Positions 1 to 6,350 of a DNA stretch of 8,828 nt are shown piece after piece. The stretch is from Clostridiales bacterium (GTDB taxonomy: Bacteria > Bacillota > Clostridia > Oscillospirales > Oscillospiraceae): positions 1 through 8,828 of the forward strand of contig JAJQFX010000045.1 of assembly GCA_021200895.1 (NCBI GenBank), given 5' to 3'. Under the pieces are notes generated by a model. It was given only the letters and a program-made list of their open reading frames with translations, had not been told where the DNA came from and did no database searches. Position numbers and translations under genes: made by a program. Numbering within the stretch: the first letter of the stretch is position 1; each line of letters opens with the position of its first letter.

Positions 1-178
1 CCGAAGTCGCCAACATCAACAGCGTATTGGCTGGCAACGTGGGGACAGGTACATTACAGACCGTCCACCTGACCGCGGACAGCGCGGCGTTTACCGACCT
101 GACCGCCGAAGTCGCCAACATCAACAGCGTATTGGCTGGCAACGTGGGGACAGGTACATTGCAGACCGTCCACCTGAC
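1..178 (+). repeat. 105-bp tandem repeat (35 codons) in the tail gene
   Basis: Bases 1-73 reappear at 106-178 with one visible mismatch (A56 versus G161), so the unit is 105 bp and stays in frame. The encoded unit contains NINSVLAGNVGTGTLQTVHL. The first copy starts at or before the window edge, so more copies may lie upstream. After 178 the second copy diverges immediately. The near-identity at DNA level contrasts with the diverged 96-bp repeats further on and suggests a recent duplication. Confidence 0.9.
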
Positions 179-3100
179 GGCAAGCAACGTTGTGATAGAC
201 GATGCCATCATCACCGATGCCATGATAGCCGACCTGTCTGCCGACAAAATCAGCGCTGGCACCATCATTACAGACTATGTCACCATCCAGTCGGAGAGCG
301 GCAACCTGTACATCACGGACAACACCATCCAGATACAGGATGGCACCACCGTCCGGGTGCAGATAGGCGAGGATGCCAGCGGGGACTACAACCTCTACCT
401 CTGGGACGCCTCCGGGGTATTGATTTGGGACGCGCAAGGACTGACCGAGGCCGGTTTGACCGGCAACGGCGCCATCATCAAGGACGTGGCCGTAGCCGAC
501 GATGCCAATATCAGCGGCTATAAAATCGACATTACCACCATGACCAGCGCCCTGAACGAGTACGGGGAACTGGTGGTCGATGCCACGCAAATCACGATTG
601 ACGATACCACGCTGGACTATAAGCTGTCCTCCATGACAACCTCCACGGCGGAGGCCCAGGCGGCGGCGGACGCGGCGGCAGAACTGGCCGCTGCCCTGGA
701 ATCGGAAGCGGTTGCAAGCCTGACACAATACTATGCGCTTGGTGCCTCAGCCGAAGAGCCGCCCAGTGACCCGGCGGAAGGGGTCACTAGGGCGGCTGCG
801 CTTGTCGATACCGCCGTTGTGGACGAATCCAGGGTAGATATTACCTATGCGGACACAGACTGGGCAACCGAGTGGATAGTAGCCAGCGATGGGCTGTACC
901 TGTGGACGGCGTTTTTCGTAGAGTACGCGGACGGTCATACGGAGTGGACAACGCCCGCCTGCCTGAGCGACGGCGTAGCCCGTGAGAGCATCAGCACACT
1001 GGTGACAGAGCTGGAAGTGGTGCAAGGGCAGATAACCGCCAAAGTCTGGCAGACGGATATTGATACTGCTGTGGATGAGGTAAACGGCACCATCACCACG
1101 CTGCAAGACCAATACGCCCAGCTTATTATCGACCTGGACAGCATCAGCCTGTCCGTGGGAGATTTGACCACCACCGTCAGCGACAACTATGAGGCGCTGT
1201 CCTCGCAAATCTCCGCCTTGACCGTCACCGCCAGTGAAATCACCGCGCCCGTCAGTGAACTGGAACAGACCGTAGAGGACAACTACTCCACGCTGGACGG
1301 AAAAATAACCACCATCAGCGAGACGGCGGATGGTATCTCTGCCGAAGTCAGCAGCCTCCAAAGCACGGTCAGCAGCAACTACACCACCCTGTCCAGCAGA
1401 ATCACCACAGTTGAGACTACCGCCAGCGGTATCAGCGCCACGGTAGACAATTTGCAGACCACGGTAACGGAAAACTACACCGACCTGTCAGACCAGATTT
1501 CCGCATTGACCGTCACCGCCAATGGCATCACAGAGACGGTCAGCGCTTTGCAGTCTACGGTAGCAGGCAACTACGAAACCCTGAGCAGTCAAATTACCAC
1601 CGTGGAAACCACCGCCAGTGGTATCAGCGCAACCGTCAGCGAACTACAAAGCACCGTCACCTCCAACTATGAGACCCTCAGCAGTCAAATCACCACTGTA
1701 GAGGCAACTGCCAGCGGCATCACCGCCACAGTCAGCGAGTTGCAGTCTACTGTCAGCAGCAACTACACCGAGCTGGATGATAAAATCGCCACGCTGACCT
1801 TGACTACAGATGGCATCACCGCAAGCCTGTCCACCGTCACCACGGCCACGGCAACCGCCCAGGCCACAGCAGACGCAGCGGCGGCGGCAGCGGCGGCGCT
1901 GGAATCAGAATCGGTGACGAGCCTGACCCAATATTACGCGCTCGGCCCGTCGGCAGAGGAACCTCCCAGCGACCCGGCGGACAATGTTACAAGGGCAATC
2001 GCAGTAGTGGACACCGCCATTGTAGACGAATCCAGGGTTGATATTGTCTACTCTGATACAGATTGGACAACCGAGCGGCCCACGGCCAGCGATGGCCTGT
2101 ACCTCTGGACATCGTTTTACGTTGTCTATGTAGATGGCGGCGCCGGGTGGACAACCCCGACCTGCATCAGCGACGATGTGGCCCGAAGCGCCATATCCAC
2201 GCTGCAGACAGACCTTGAAATCGTACAAGGGCAAATCACTGCAAAGGTATGGTTGACGGACATCACTGAGGCCACAGATGCGCTTGGGGCCGACATTACC
2301 ACCCTGCAAGACCAATACACGGCAGTCACACAGACGATTGCCGGGATTGAGACTGAGATAGGCGATATTACAACCACCGTCAGCGACAACTACACCACCC
2401 TGAACAGCAGGATCACCACCGTCAGTGAGACGGCGGACGGTATCAGCAGCACCGTCTCCAGTCTACAGACCACGGTGGAGACAAACTACACCGACCTATC
2501 CAGCAAAATCACTACGGTGAGCGAAACGGCAGATGGCATCACCGCCACGGTATCCAGCTTGCAGACAACTGTTGGCAGCAACTATACGGAGTTGTCGGAC
2601 AAAATCTCCTCCCTGGAAGTAACCGCCGATGATATTACAGCCAGCGTGTCCAGCGTGCAGGGTGGGCTATCCGCCCTGACCGACACGGTAAACGGCACTG
2701 TAACCAACGCTGTGACATACTTTGCCATCAGCGGAGACACAAGCCCGCCCTGTGACCCTGGCGAAACCATCATAGACGCCACGGTTGACACTGCCGTTGT
2801 GGACAGCGCCCTGGTTGGCTGCATTGGATGGACAACGGAGCGGCTGGAAGCCGGGGAAGATGAGTATCTGTGGACGTGCAATCAGCTGGCCCTTGCAGAC
2901 GGGTCAACAGTGTGGACAACGCCTGTCCTGGTAACAGACGATTACGCACGGACAAGCGTGGCGACGCTGGCCGTTACCACCACCGGCATCACTGCCACGG
3001 TCAGCGATTTGCAAAGCACCGTATCCGGCAATTACACCAACCTGTCGGACAAAATTGCCGCCCTGACCGTGACTACGGATAGTATCACCGCTACAGTCAG

Positions 3101-4238
3101 CGACCTGACCACCACAGTGGCCGATAACTACGATACGCTGTCCGACCAAATCACTGCCGTAGAGACTACTGCGAGCGGTATCTCCGCCACAGTCAGCAGC
3201 CTCCAAAGCACCGTCACCGCCAATTACACCGACCTGTCCAGTCAAATCACCACGTTGGAGGCAACCGCCAGCGGCATCTCCGCCAGAGTGACGCAGACGG
3301 AGAGCGACATCTCCGCCAACGCCGCCAGCATCACCACCCTGTCCAGCGAACTGACCCAGCTGGCCGACAGCATTGCCCTTTGCGTCACCACGGACGCGGA
3401 CACAGGCTATTTGCGGCTGGGGGCCGGGGACGATGGGACGGTCAAATTTACCGTGGACACCGACAACCTGACCATTGATGAGGATGGGAATGTGTCCATG
3501 GCGGGCAAGGTGACGGCTACCAGCGGCACCATCGGCGGGTGGACGACCACCGACACCCGCATCAAGAGCAGCAGCACAGTCGCCTTAAATAACGCGGAAG
3601 CGGGACTACTACTGGTCAACGAGTCCGACAAGCCGTGGATACAGGCACAAGACGAGGACGGCAGCACAACGTTCCGGGTGGCGCGCAACGGCAAAGTAAC
3701 GATGAGCGGCAACCTGACGGTAGCGGACACTATCACCATGAGCAGCGACACGGCCTACATCACAGGCCCCAGCCGAGTGTACATCAAGTCGATTGTTTAC
3801 GGTGAGAGCGGCTTTGTTGTACCTAACAGCGACGGCACAGACGGACACGGCTATTATGCCAAAGACGCTGACGGCAGCAACATCTGTCTCCTGCGGCTTA
3901 ACGACAGCAACATCCTTTCTATAGGCAACAGCAGCTATAGCACCCGCATCTACGGCAGCAGCATCTACGTCAATGGCTACGCCACAAAGCACATTGTCAG
4001 TATCCAGTCCGTCAGCGTATCCACCAGCGGCACCGTGGACAACGGTTCCAGCGGGTCGGCCACGGGGACGTTTACGGCGGTCAGCGGCGCGTCTTACCTG
4101 CTGTTGCCTCAGCGGGCCAACTACGGTTACGTCACAGAGGTCTCCTACAGCGGCACCACAGTGACGGCCACCATTTACAACGCCAGCGGCAGCAGCCATA
4201 CGTTGGCTGGCAACGTTGTCGTGCTTGCCTATGTTTAA
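1..4238 (+). CDS. Large phage tail-tip/tail-fibre protein, 5' end outside window
   Basis: The frame is open from the first base (codons start at nt 3) and ends at TAA 4236-4238, giving 1411 visible residues. The TTG at 27 lies inside a repeat and is not a credible start. Visible order, numbered from nt 3: a 35-residue tandem repeat (1-59); a beta-type segment (about 90-155); an Ala-rich helix plus a beta module with YLWT and WTTP motifs (213-395); 32-residue repeats (about 395-600); a second copy of the module (614-797); more 32-residue repeats; a shorter third module (about 880-985); a third array; then a beta-rich C-terminus (from about 1123) with a TSGTIGGW motif and a Gly/Ser/Thr-rich tip. 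This architecture is typical of tail-tip or side-fibre proteins of Firmicutes siphoviruses, which join the baseplate to receptor-binding parts. No enzymatic motif is visible. Low-complexity Thr/Ser repeats make exact homology uncertain; the structural tail role is the firm part. Confidence 0.9.
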   Translation, partial: EVANINSVLAGNVGTGTLQTVHLTADSAAFTDLTAEVANINSVLAGNVGTGTLQTVHLTASNVVIDDAIITDAMIADLSADKISAGTIITDYVTIQSESGNLYITDNTIQIQDGTTVRVQIGEDASGDYNLYLWDASGVLIWDAQGLTEAGLTGNGAIIKDVAVADDANISGYKIDITTMTSALNEYGELVVDATQITIDDTTLDYKLSSMTTSTAEAQAAADAAAELAAALESEAVASLTQYYALGASAEEPPSDPAEGVTRAAALVDTAVVDESRVDITYADTDWATEWIVASDGLYLWTAFFVEYADGHTEWTTPACLSDGVARESISTLVTELEVVQGQITAKVWQTDIDTAVDEVNGTITTLQDQYAQLIIDLDSISLSVGDLTTTVSDNYEALSSQISALTVTASEITAPVSELEQTVEDNYSTLDGKITTISETADGISAEVSSLQSTVSSNYTTLSSRITTVETTASGISATVDNLQTTVTENYTDLSDQISALTVTANGITETVSALQSTVAGNYETLSSQITTVETTASGISATVSELQSTVTSNYETLSSQITTVEATASGITATVSELQSTVSSNYTELDDKIATLTLTTDGITASLSTVTTATATAQATADAAAAAAAALESESVTSLTQYYALGPSAEEPPSDPADNVTRAIAVVDTAIVDESRVDIVYSDTDWTTERPTASDGLYLWTSFYVVYVDGGAGWTTPTCISDDVARSAISTLQTDLEIVQGQITAKVWLTDITEATDALGADITTLQDQYTAVTQTIAGIETEIGDITTTVSDNYTTLNSRITTVSETADGISSTVSSLQTTVETNYTDLSSKITTVSETADGITATVSSLQTTVGSNYTELSDKISSLEVTADDITASVSSVQGGLSALTDTVNGTVTNAVTYFAISGDTSPPCDPGETIIDATVDTAVVDSALVGCIGWTTERLEAGEDEYLWTCNQLALADGSTVWTTPVLVTDDYARTSVATLAVTTTGITATVSDLQSTVSGNYTNLSDKIAALTVTTDSITATVSDLTTTVADNYDTLSDQITAVETTASGISATVSSLQSTVTANYTDLSSQITTLEATASGISARVTQTESDISANAASITTLSSELTQLADSIALCVTTDADTGYLRLGAGDDGTVKFTVDTDNLTIDEDGNVSMAGKVTATSGTIGGWTTTDTRIKSSSTVALNNAEAGLLLVNESDKPWIQAQDEDGSTTFRVARNGKVTMSGNLTVADTITMSSDTAYITGPSRVYIKSIVYGESGFVVPNSDGTDGHGYYAKDADGSNICLLRLNDSNILSIGNSSYSTRIYGSSIYVNGYATKHIVSIQSVSVSTSGTVDNGSSGSATGTFTAVSGASYLLLPQRANYGYVTEVSYSGTTVTATIYNASGSSHTLAGNVVVLAYV
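639..1190 (+). repeat. Beta module, copy 1 (Ala-rich helix plus YLWT/WTTP domain)
   Basis: This segment begins with an Ala-rich helix, continues through SLTQYYALG, EEPPSDPA, VVDESRVDI, GLYLWT and WTTP, and ends at the helix LQDQY and the first NY motif. It aligns without any gap to 1842-2393, at an offset of 1203 bp (401 codons). The Trp/Tyr-rich YLWT and WTTP motifs occur in modular tail proteins of Firmicutes phages and suggest a small beta-sandwich, possibly glycan-facing. The fold is inferred, not shown. Confidence 0.8.
1209..1784 (+). repeat. Array 1 of 32-residue (96-bp) repeats, six full units
   Basis: The Asn-Tyr codons recur at 1185, 1281, 1377, 1473, 1569, 1665 and 1761, every 96 bp exactly. 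Units start with ITTV or ISAL and end about six residues after NY. Hydrophobic residues fall at unit positions 1, 4, 8, 11, 15, 18, 22, 26 and 29. That fits three heptads plus one hendecad (21+11=32), which suggests a long, probably trimeric, coiled-coil stalk. A degenerate partial unit (IATLTL...) follows before the next module. Confidence 0.85.
1842..2393 (+). repeat. Beta module, copy 2
   Basis: This is the in-register second copy of 639-1190, with SLTQYYALG, EEPPSDPA, VVDTAIVDESRVDI, GLYLWT, WTTP and LQDQY all conserved. It starts with an eight-Ala run. Silent and missense differences are scattered throughout, so the duplication is old compared with the 105-bp repeat at the window start. 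Confidence 0.8.
2412..2603 (+). repeat. Array 2 of 32-residue repeats, two full units
   Basis: Asn-Tyr codons lie at 2388, 2484 and 2580, again 96 bp apart. The units carry the same ITTVSETADGI pattern as array 1. A partial unit (ISSLEVTADDITASVSS) leads into the third beta module. Confidence 0.8.
2640..2957 (+). repeat. Beta module, divergent copy 3
   Basis: This is a shortened, diverged relative of the modules at 639 and 1842. It keeps a YFA start, VDTAVVDS, WTTER, EYLWT, ADGS and WTTP motifs, but lacks the Ala-rich helix and the LQDQY helix. It runs directly into the third array of 32-residue repeats. Boundaries are approximate. Confidence 0.65.
2958..3245 (+). repeat. Array 3 of 32-residue repeats, three full units
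   Basis: Asn-Tyr (AAY TAY) codons occur at 3030, 3126 and 3222, 96 bp apart. Units begin at 2958, 3054 and 3150. The array fades into a further helical stretch (ARVTQTESDISANAASIT) before the beta-rich C-terminus. Confidence 0.8.
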
Positions 4239-4240
4239 AA

Positions 4241-4256
4241 GGGGCTATCGCGCCCC
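4241..4256 (+). other. Short hairpin after the tail gene
   Basis: GGGGC and GCCCC form a 5-bp GC stem around the loop TATCGC, starting three bases after the stop codon. There is no following T-run, so it is not a standard intrinsic terminator. It may mark a processing site, stabilise the mRNA 3' end, or mean nothing. Confidence 0.35.
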
Positions 4257-4288
4257 GCAATAATACACCGAAAGTGAGGACTAAAAAA

Positions 4289-4570
4289 ATGAAACTCTCT
4301 ACCACCAAGACCACCACCACCCGCACCACAGTCGCATACAAGGCCACCCTGACCGACGGCGACGGCAAGACGATTGCCACGCTGACCGGCACGGCGGACA
4401 GTATGCGGCCCTTTGGCAACACCAACATGACCGTCACCAACCGCACCCTGTTTGAGGCGCACAAGGAAGCTGTGAAGGCGCAGTACGAAGCGTTCCAGGC
4501 CGCCGTTGCGGCAACGGACACGGCCCCTGTTGAGGCTGTGGAAACCAGCGAGGAGGAAATCGCAGAATGA
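4289..4570 (+). CDS. Small phage protein of unknown function (93 aa)
   Basis: The start chosen is ATG 4289, with the Shine-Dalgarno GTGAGGA at 4274-4280 eight bases upstream; a GTG at 4274 in the same frame lies inside that Shine-Dalgarno and is unlikely. The protein has a Thr-rich, probably beta, N-terminal half with a TLTDGDGKTIATL hairpin-like segment. An amphipathic helix follows at about residues 54-72 (FEAHKEAVKAQYEAFQAAV), then an acidic tail. I do not recognise a named family. Similar short genes sit just after tail-fibre genes in Firmicutes phages, so a structural or accessory role is possible but unproven. Its stop overlaps the next start (ATGA), which implies translational coupling. 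Confidence 0.8.
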   Translation: MKLSTTKTTTTRTTVAYKATLTDGDGKTIATLTGTADSMRPFGNTNMTVTNRTLFEAHKEAVKAQYEAFQAAVAATDTAPVEAVETSEEEIAE

Positions 4571-4971
4571 AAGAAAAGCACATGACAAACAACCACATCA
4601 TCGCCATCCTGAAAACGATGGGGGACGATGTGGGTCTGGCCCTGCGGGAAAAGCACCTGCCCGTCAAGCTGCTGTACGCCCTCCGGCGCAGCCTGCCGGA
4701 AATCGAGGCGGCATACAAGGCTTATAACAGCAGCCTGACCGAAATCTGCCAGCGGTACAGTGTGACCCCCGGCAGCCTGGAGGACTGCGCCGAGGACAAG
4801 CAGGCGCAAATGGCGGCGGAAATCAACGAGCTGCTGAACACGGAAACCACCGTCCGGGTGCATACCATTGCCCCCGAAGCGCTGAATGCCTGCGGAGCGG
4901 GCGGATTCGACCCGCTGACCTATGCGGAGATTGACCGCCTCTGGTGGTTGATTGACGAGGAGGAGGGTTGA
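4567..4971 (+). CDS. DUF1617-like small phage protein (134 aa)
   Basis: ATG 4567 overlaps the previous stop and is served by AGGAGG at 4551-4556, ten bases away; an alternative ATG at 4582 has no good ribosome binding site. The protein is mainly helical and soluble. A KHLPVKLLYALRRSLPEIE stretch near residues 28-46 is followed by a long charged helix, an ELLNTETTVRVHTI segment and a Trp-Trp acidic end. This order (short helix, LPVK motif, helical pair, LL-x-E-x-x-V beta strand) resembles the DUF1617 group of small proteins encoded between tail and lysis genes in Gram-positive phages. Their function is unknown to me. The family link is from memory of the pattern and is moderate. Confidence 0.8.
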   Translation: MKEKHMTNNHIIAILKTMGDDVGLALREKHLPVKLLYALRRSLPEIEAAYKAYNSSLTEICQRYSVTPGSLEDCAEDKQAQMAAEINELLNTETTVRVHTIAPEALNACGAGGFDPLTYAEIDRLWWLIDEEEG

Positions 4972-4974
4972 CCT

Positions 4975-5841
4975 ATGGCATATTCTCAAACGACCTGGGC
5001 CAGCGGCGATACTGTCAGCAAAACCCGCTTAAACAACATGGAGGCTGGCATTGCCGCTGCCGCGCTGCAAGCCGACGTGAAGCATCTGCCCGGTGTGACC
5101 ACCACATATGACAACGCCGGTGCGCACAACAGCATTTTTAGGGGTGCAAGCCTCGGCTCGGCAATCACGTCCACACAGGCCAGCAATATCAGCTCCGGCA
5201 AGTTTACCGACCTGTACATCGGTGATTACTGGACAATTAACGATGTCAAATGGCGGATTGCCGCGTTTGATTATTGGTATCGCTGCGGCAGTACATCACT
5301 GACGACCCATCATGCAGTGGTGGTACCGGACACTTGCCTGTACAACGCGCCGATGAACGCCACGAATACCACGGACGGGGCATACGTTGGCTCCGCCATG
5401 TATACGGGCGAGGAAGTCACTGTCAGCGACACCGCCTACACCGGCCTGACGAACGCCGTTGCCGCTATCGAATCCGCCTTTGGCGACTATGTGCTGACCC
5501 ATGACGCTTATCTGGCAAACGCCGTTACCTCCGGCTATCCGTCCGCCCAGGCATGGAGTACCGACAGGGTGTGCGATTTAATGACGGAGCAGATGGTGTA
5601 CGGCAGCGCCGTCATGCAGCAGATGAGCCATAGCGGCACGCTGGTAGCAAACCGGGGAATTGAGAAAAGTCAGCTCCCGCTGTTCGCGTTGGCACCGCAG
5701 TACATCAACATTCGCGCCAGCTGGTGGCTGCGGGATGTCGTTGGTGCGTCTGACTTCGCGCGTGTCGGCAGCTACGGCAATGCGGACGCGACCAACGCCT
5801 CCGCCGTCAGTGGGGTTCGCCCGTACTTTCTCATATCGTAA
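4975..5841 (+). CDS. Phage fibre/adhesin with C-terminal C-type-lectin-like domain; candidate DGR target protein
   Basis: ATG 4975 has AGGAGG at 4961-4966, eight bases upstream and inside the end of the previous gene. Residues 1-27 show the W-x-x-GD-x(5)-RLNNMEAGI motif typical of N-terminal attachment segments of small phage fibre proteins. The middle (about residues 50-110) has the HNSIFRG, FTDLYIGDYW and VKWRI-x-x-FDYWY motifs, then HHAVVVPD, and LTHDAYL at about 178. The C-terminus (about residues 250-288) reads WWLRDVV..., a small-residue-rich stretch, then GVRPYFLI. This WLRD...GVRP frame is the hallmark of formylglycine-enzyme/C-type-lectin-like domains that phage and bacterial DGRs diversify for ligand binding. 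The protein probably binds the host surface. A reverse transcriptase is not in the window, and relatives of this domain also exist without a DGR, so active diversification is inference. Confidence 0.85.
   Translation: MAYSQTTWASGDTVSKTRLNNMEAGIAAAALQADVKHLPGVTTTYDNAGAHNSIFRGASLGSAITSTQASNISSGKFTDLYIGDYWTINDVKWRIAAFDYWYRCGSTSLTTHHAVVVPDTCLYNAPMNATNTTDGAYVGSAMYTGEEVTVSDTAYTGLTNAVAAIESAFGDYVLTHDAYLANAVTSGYPSAQAWSTDRVCDLMTEQMVYGSAVMQQMSHSGTLVANRGIEKSQLPLFALAPQYINIRASWWLRDVVGASDFARVGSYGNADATNASAVSGVRPYFLIS
5743..5826 (+). other. Candidate DGR variable region (VR)
   Basis: Between WLRDVV and FLI, the positions that vary in this lectin-like family are encoded here by ggt, tct, gac, cgt, ggc, agc, tac, aat, gac, gcg, acc, aac, gcc, gtc, agt and tac. 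Fifteen of the sixteen end in C or T, as expected when adenines of AAY template codons are mutated. Framework codons between them (gcg, ttc, ggc, ggg, cgc, ccg) show no such bias. The constant GVRP codons and the gene end would hold the initiation-of-mutagenic-homing site. Boundaries are approximate, and the choice of variable positions rests on remembered family patterns. Confidence 0.6.
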
Positions 5842-5846
5842 ATCAA

Positions 5847-5864
5847 CCACCCCTTTAGGGGTGG
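5847..5864 (+). other. Perfect 7-bp hairpin just after the candidate VR
   Basis: CCACCCC (5847-5853) pairs with GGGGTGG (5858-5864) around the loop TTTA, five bases after the stop codon. No T-run follows, so it is a poor terminator. DGR target genes in phages such as Bordetella BPP-1 carry a short-stem, four-base-loop hairpin just downstream of the VR that promotes homing. Size and place match here; the loop sequence is not the one I associate with BPP-1. It could instead be an mRNA stability element. Confidence 0.55.
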
Positions 5865-5896
5865 GGATTGGAGCAAACGCTCAGAAAGGAAACGAA

Positions 5897-6232
5897 ATGT
5901 ATACGATAACGCTTGCAGACGGCACCGCAGTTGAGTTTGCGGGGCTAAATGGCACCAACTACATCGTCAAGGGGGCGTCGCCGCTGGACACGTCCATCTT
6001 CACGGACGAAAATCTTGCATCCGGCACCGTTACCGATGAAGACGGTGTGGAAACGCCCTTCACAAACTGGTCTTTCATCCAGCAGCAGAAGCAGCTGAAT
6101 GGGGACTATTACATCTGCTTCCGGCAGAAGTCGGAAGAGGAACTGGACGCGGAGGCCAAAGCGGCACGGGAAACCGAAGTGCAGGAAGCTCTTGTGGAAC
6201 TCTACGAGCTGTTGCTGGGAGGTGATGAGTAA
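5897..6232 (+). CDS. Small phage protein of unknown function (111 aa)
   Basis: The start is ATG 5897 with AAAGGA at 5885-5890, six bases upstream. The same frame is open back to 5660, but that part overlaps the lectin gene and the downstream hairpin, so the longer start is rejected. Residues 1-75 look beta-rich: MYTITLADGTAVEFAGLNG, then FTDENLASGTVTDEDG, then YYICFRQ. The C-terminal 35 residues form a charged helix ending in LLLGGDE. The overall plan, a beta domain with an ENL motif and a short helix, is common in small proteins next to tail fibres and lysis genes of clostridial phages, but I cannot name a family. The end overlaps the next gene by one base (TAATG), and its last codons supply that gene's ribosome binding site. 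Confidence 0.8.
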   Translation: MYTITLADGTAVEFAGLNGTNYIVKGASPLDTSIFTDENLASGTVTDEDGVETPFTNWSFIQQQKQLNGDYYICFRQKSEEELDAEAKAARETEVQEALVELYELLLGGDE

Positions 6233-6348
6233 TGGCGGCTATGGCAAAAATCTATGTGGCCCTGATTGAAAAGGGCAAGAAAACGCTGGAGGATGTCCCG
6301 GAGGCACTCCGGGCCGAAGTCGAGGCCCTGTTGACAGAGGAGGATTGA
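6232..6348 (+). CDS. CD1375/XkdX-like small phage protein (38 aa)
   Basis: ATG 6232 follows GGAGG (6218-6222) at nine bases and overlaps the previous stop as TAATG; the in-frame ATG 6241 is a possible alternative. The product begins MAAMAKIYVALIEKGKKTLE, followed by DVPEALRAEVEALL. Short phage proteins with a Y-x-x-LI-x-KG-x-x-T-x-x-DVPE-x-x-R pattern are annotated as CD1375 or XkdX-like and sit between tail-fibre and lysis genes in clostridial and Bacillus phages. Their role is unknown. The conserved pattern, strong ribosome binding site and tight packing support a real gene despite its size. Confidence 0.85.
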   Translation: MAAMAKIYVALIEKGKKTLEDVPEALRAEVEALLTEED

Positions 6349-6350
6349 GC

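Noticed and set aside
27..59. TTG at 27 as the true start of the tail gene
   Set aside because: The frame is open to the window edge, the codon lies inside a tandem repeat whose second copy has the same TTG, and no ribosome binding site precedes it.
1185..3245. Regularly spaced repeats that could suggest a CRISPR array or other DNA repeat
   Set aside because: The period is 96 bp and in frame, repeats diverge at synonymous and nonsynonymous sites, and there is no constant repeat with unique spacers. They are protein-level repeats.
4241..4256. Intrinsic terminator after the tail gene
   Set aside because: The stem is only 5 bp and no T-run follows. Kept only as a weak hairpin.
5660..5896. GTG start at 5660 for the gene ending at 6232
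   Set aside because: It would overlap the lectin-domain gene by about 180 bp and run through the hairpin. ATG 5897 has a proper ribosome binding site and gives a typical small phage protein.
5842..6350. DGR template repeat close to the candidate variable region
   Set aside because: The gap after the gene is only 55 bp and the following sequence is coding with no resemblance to 5719-5841. I found no second WWLRD...GVRP-like stretch by reading, so any template lies outside the window.
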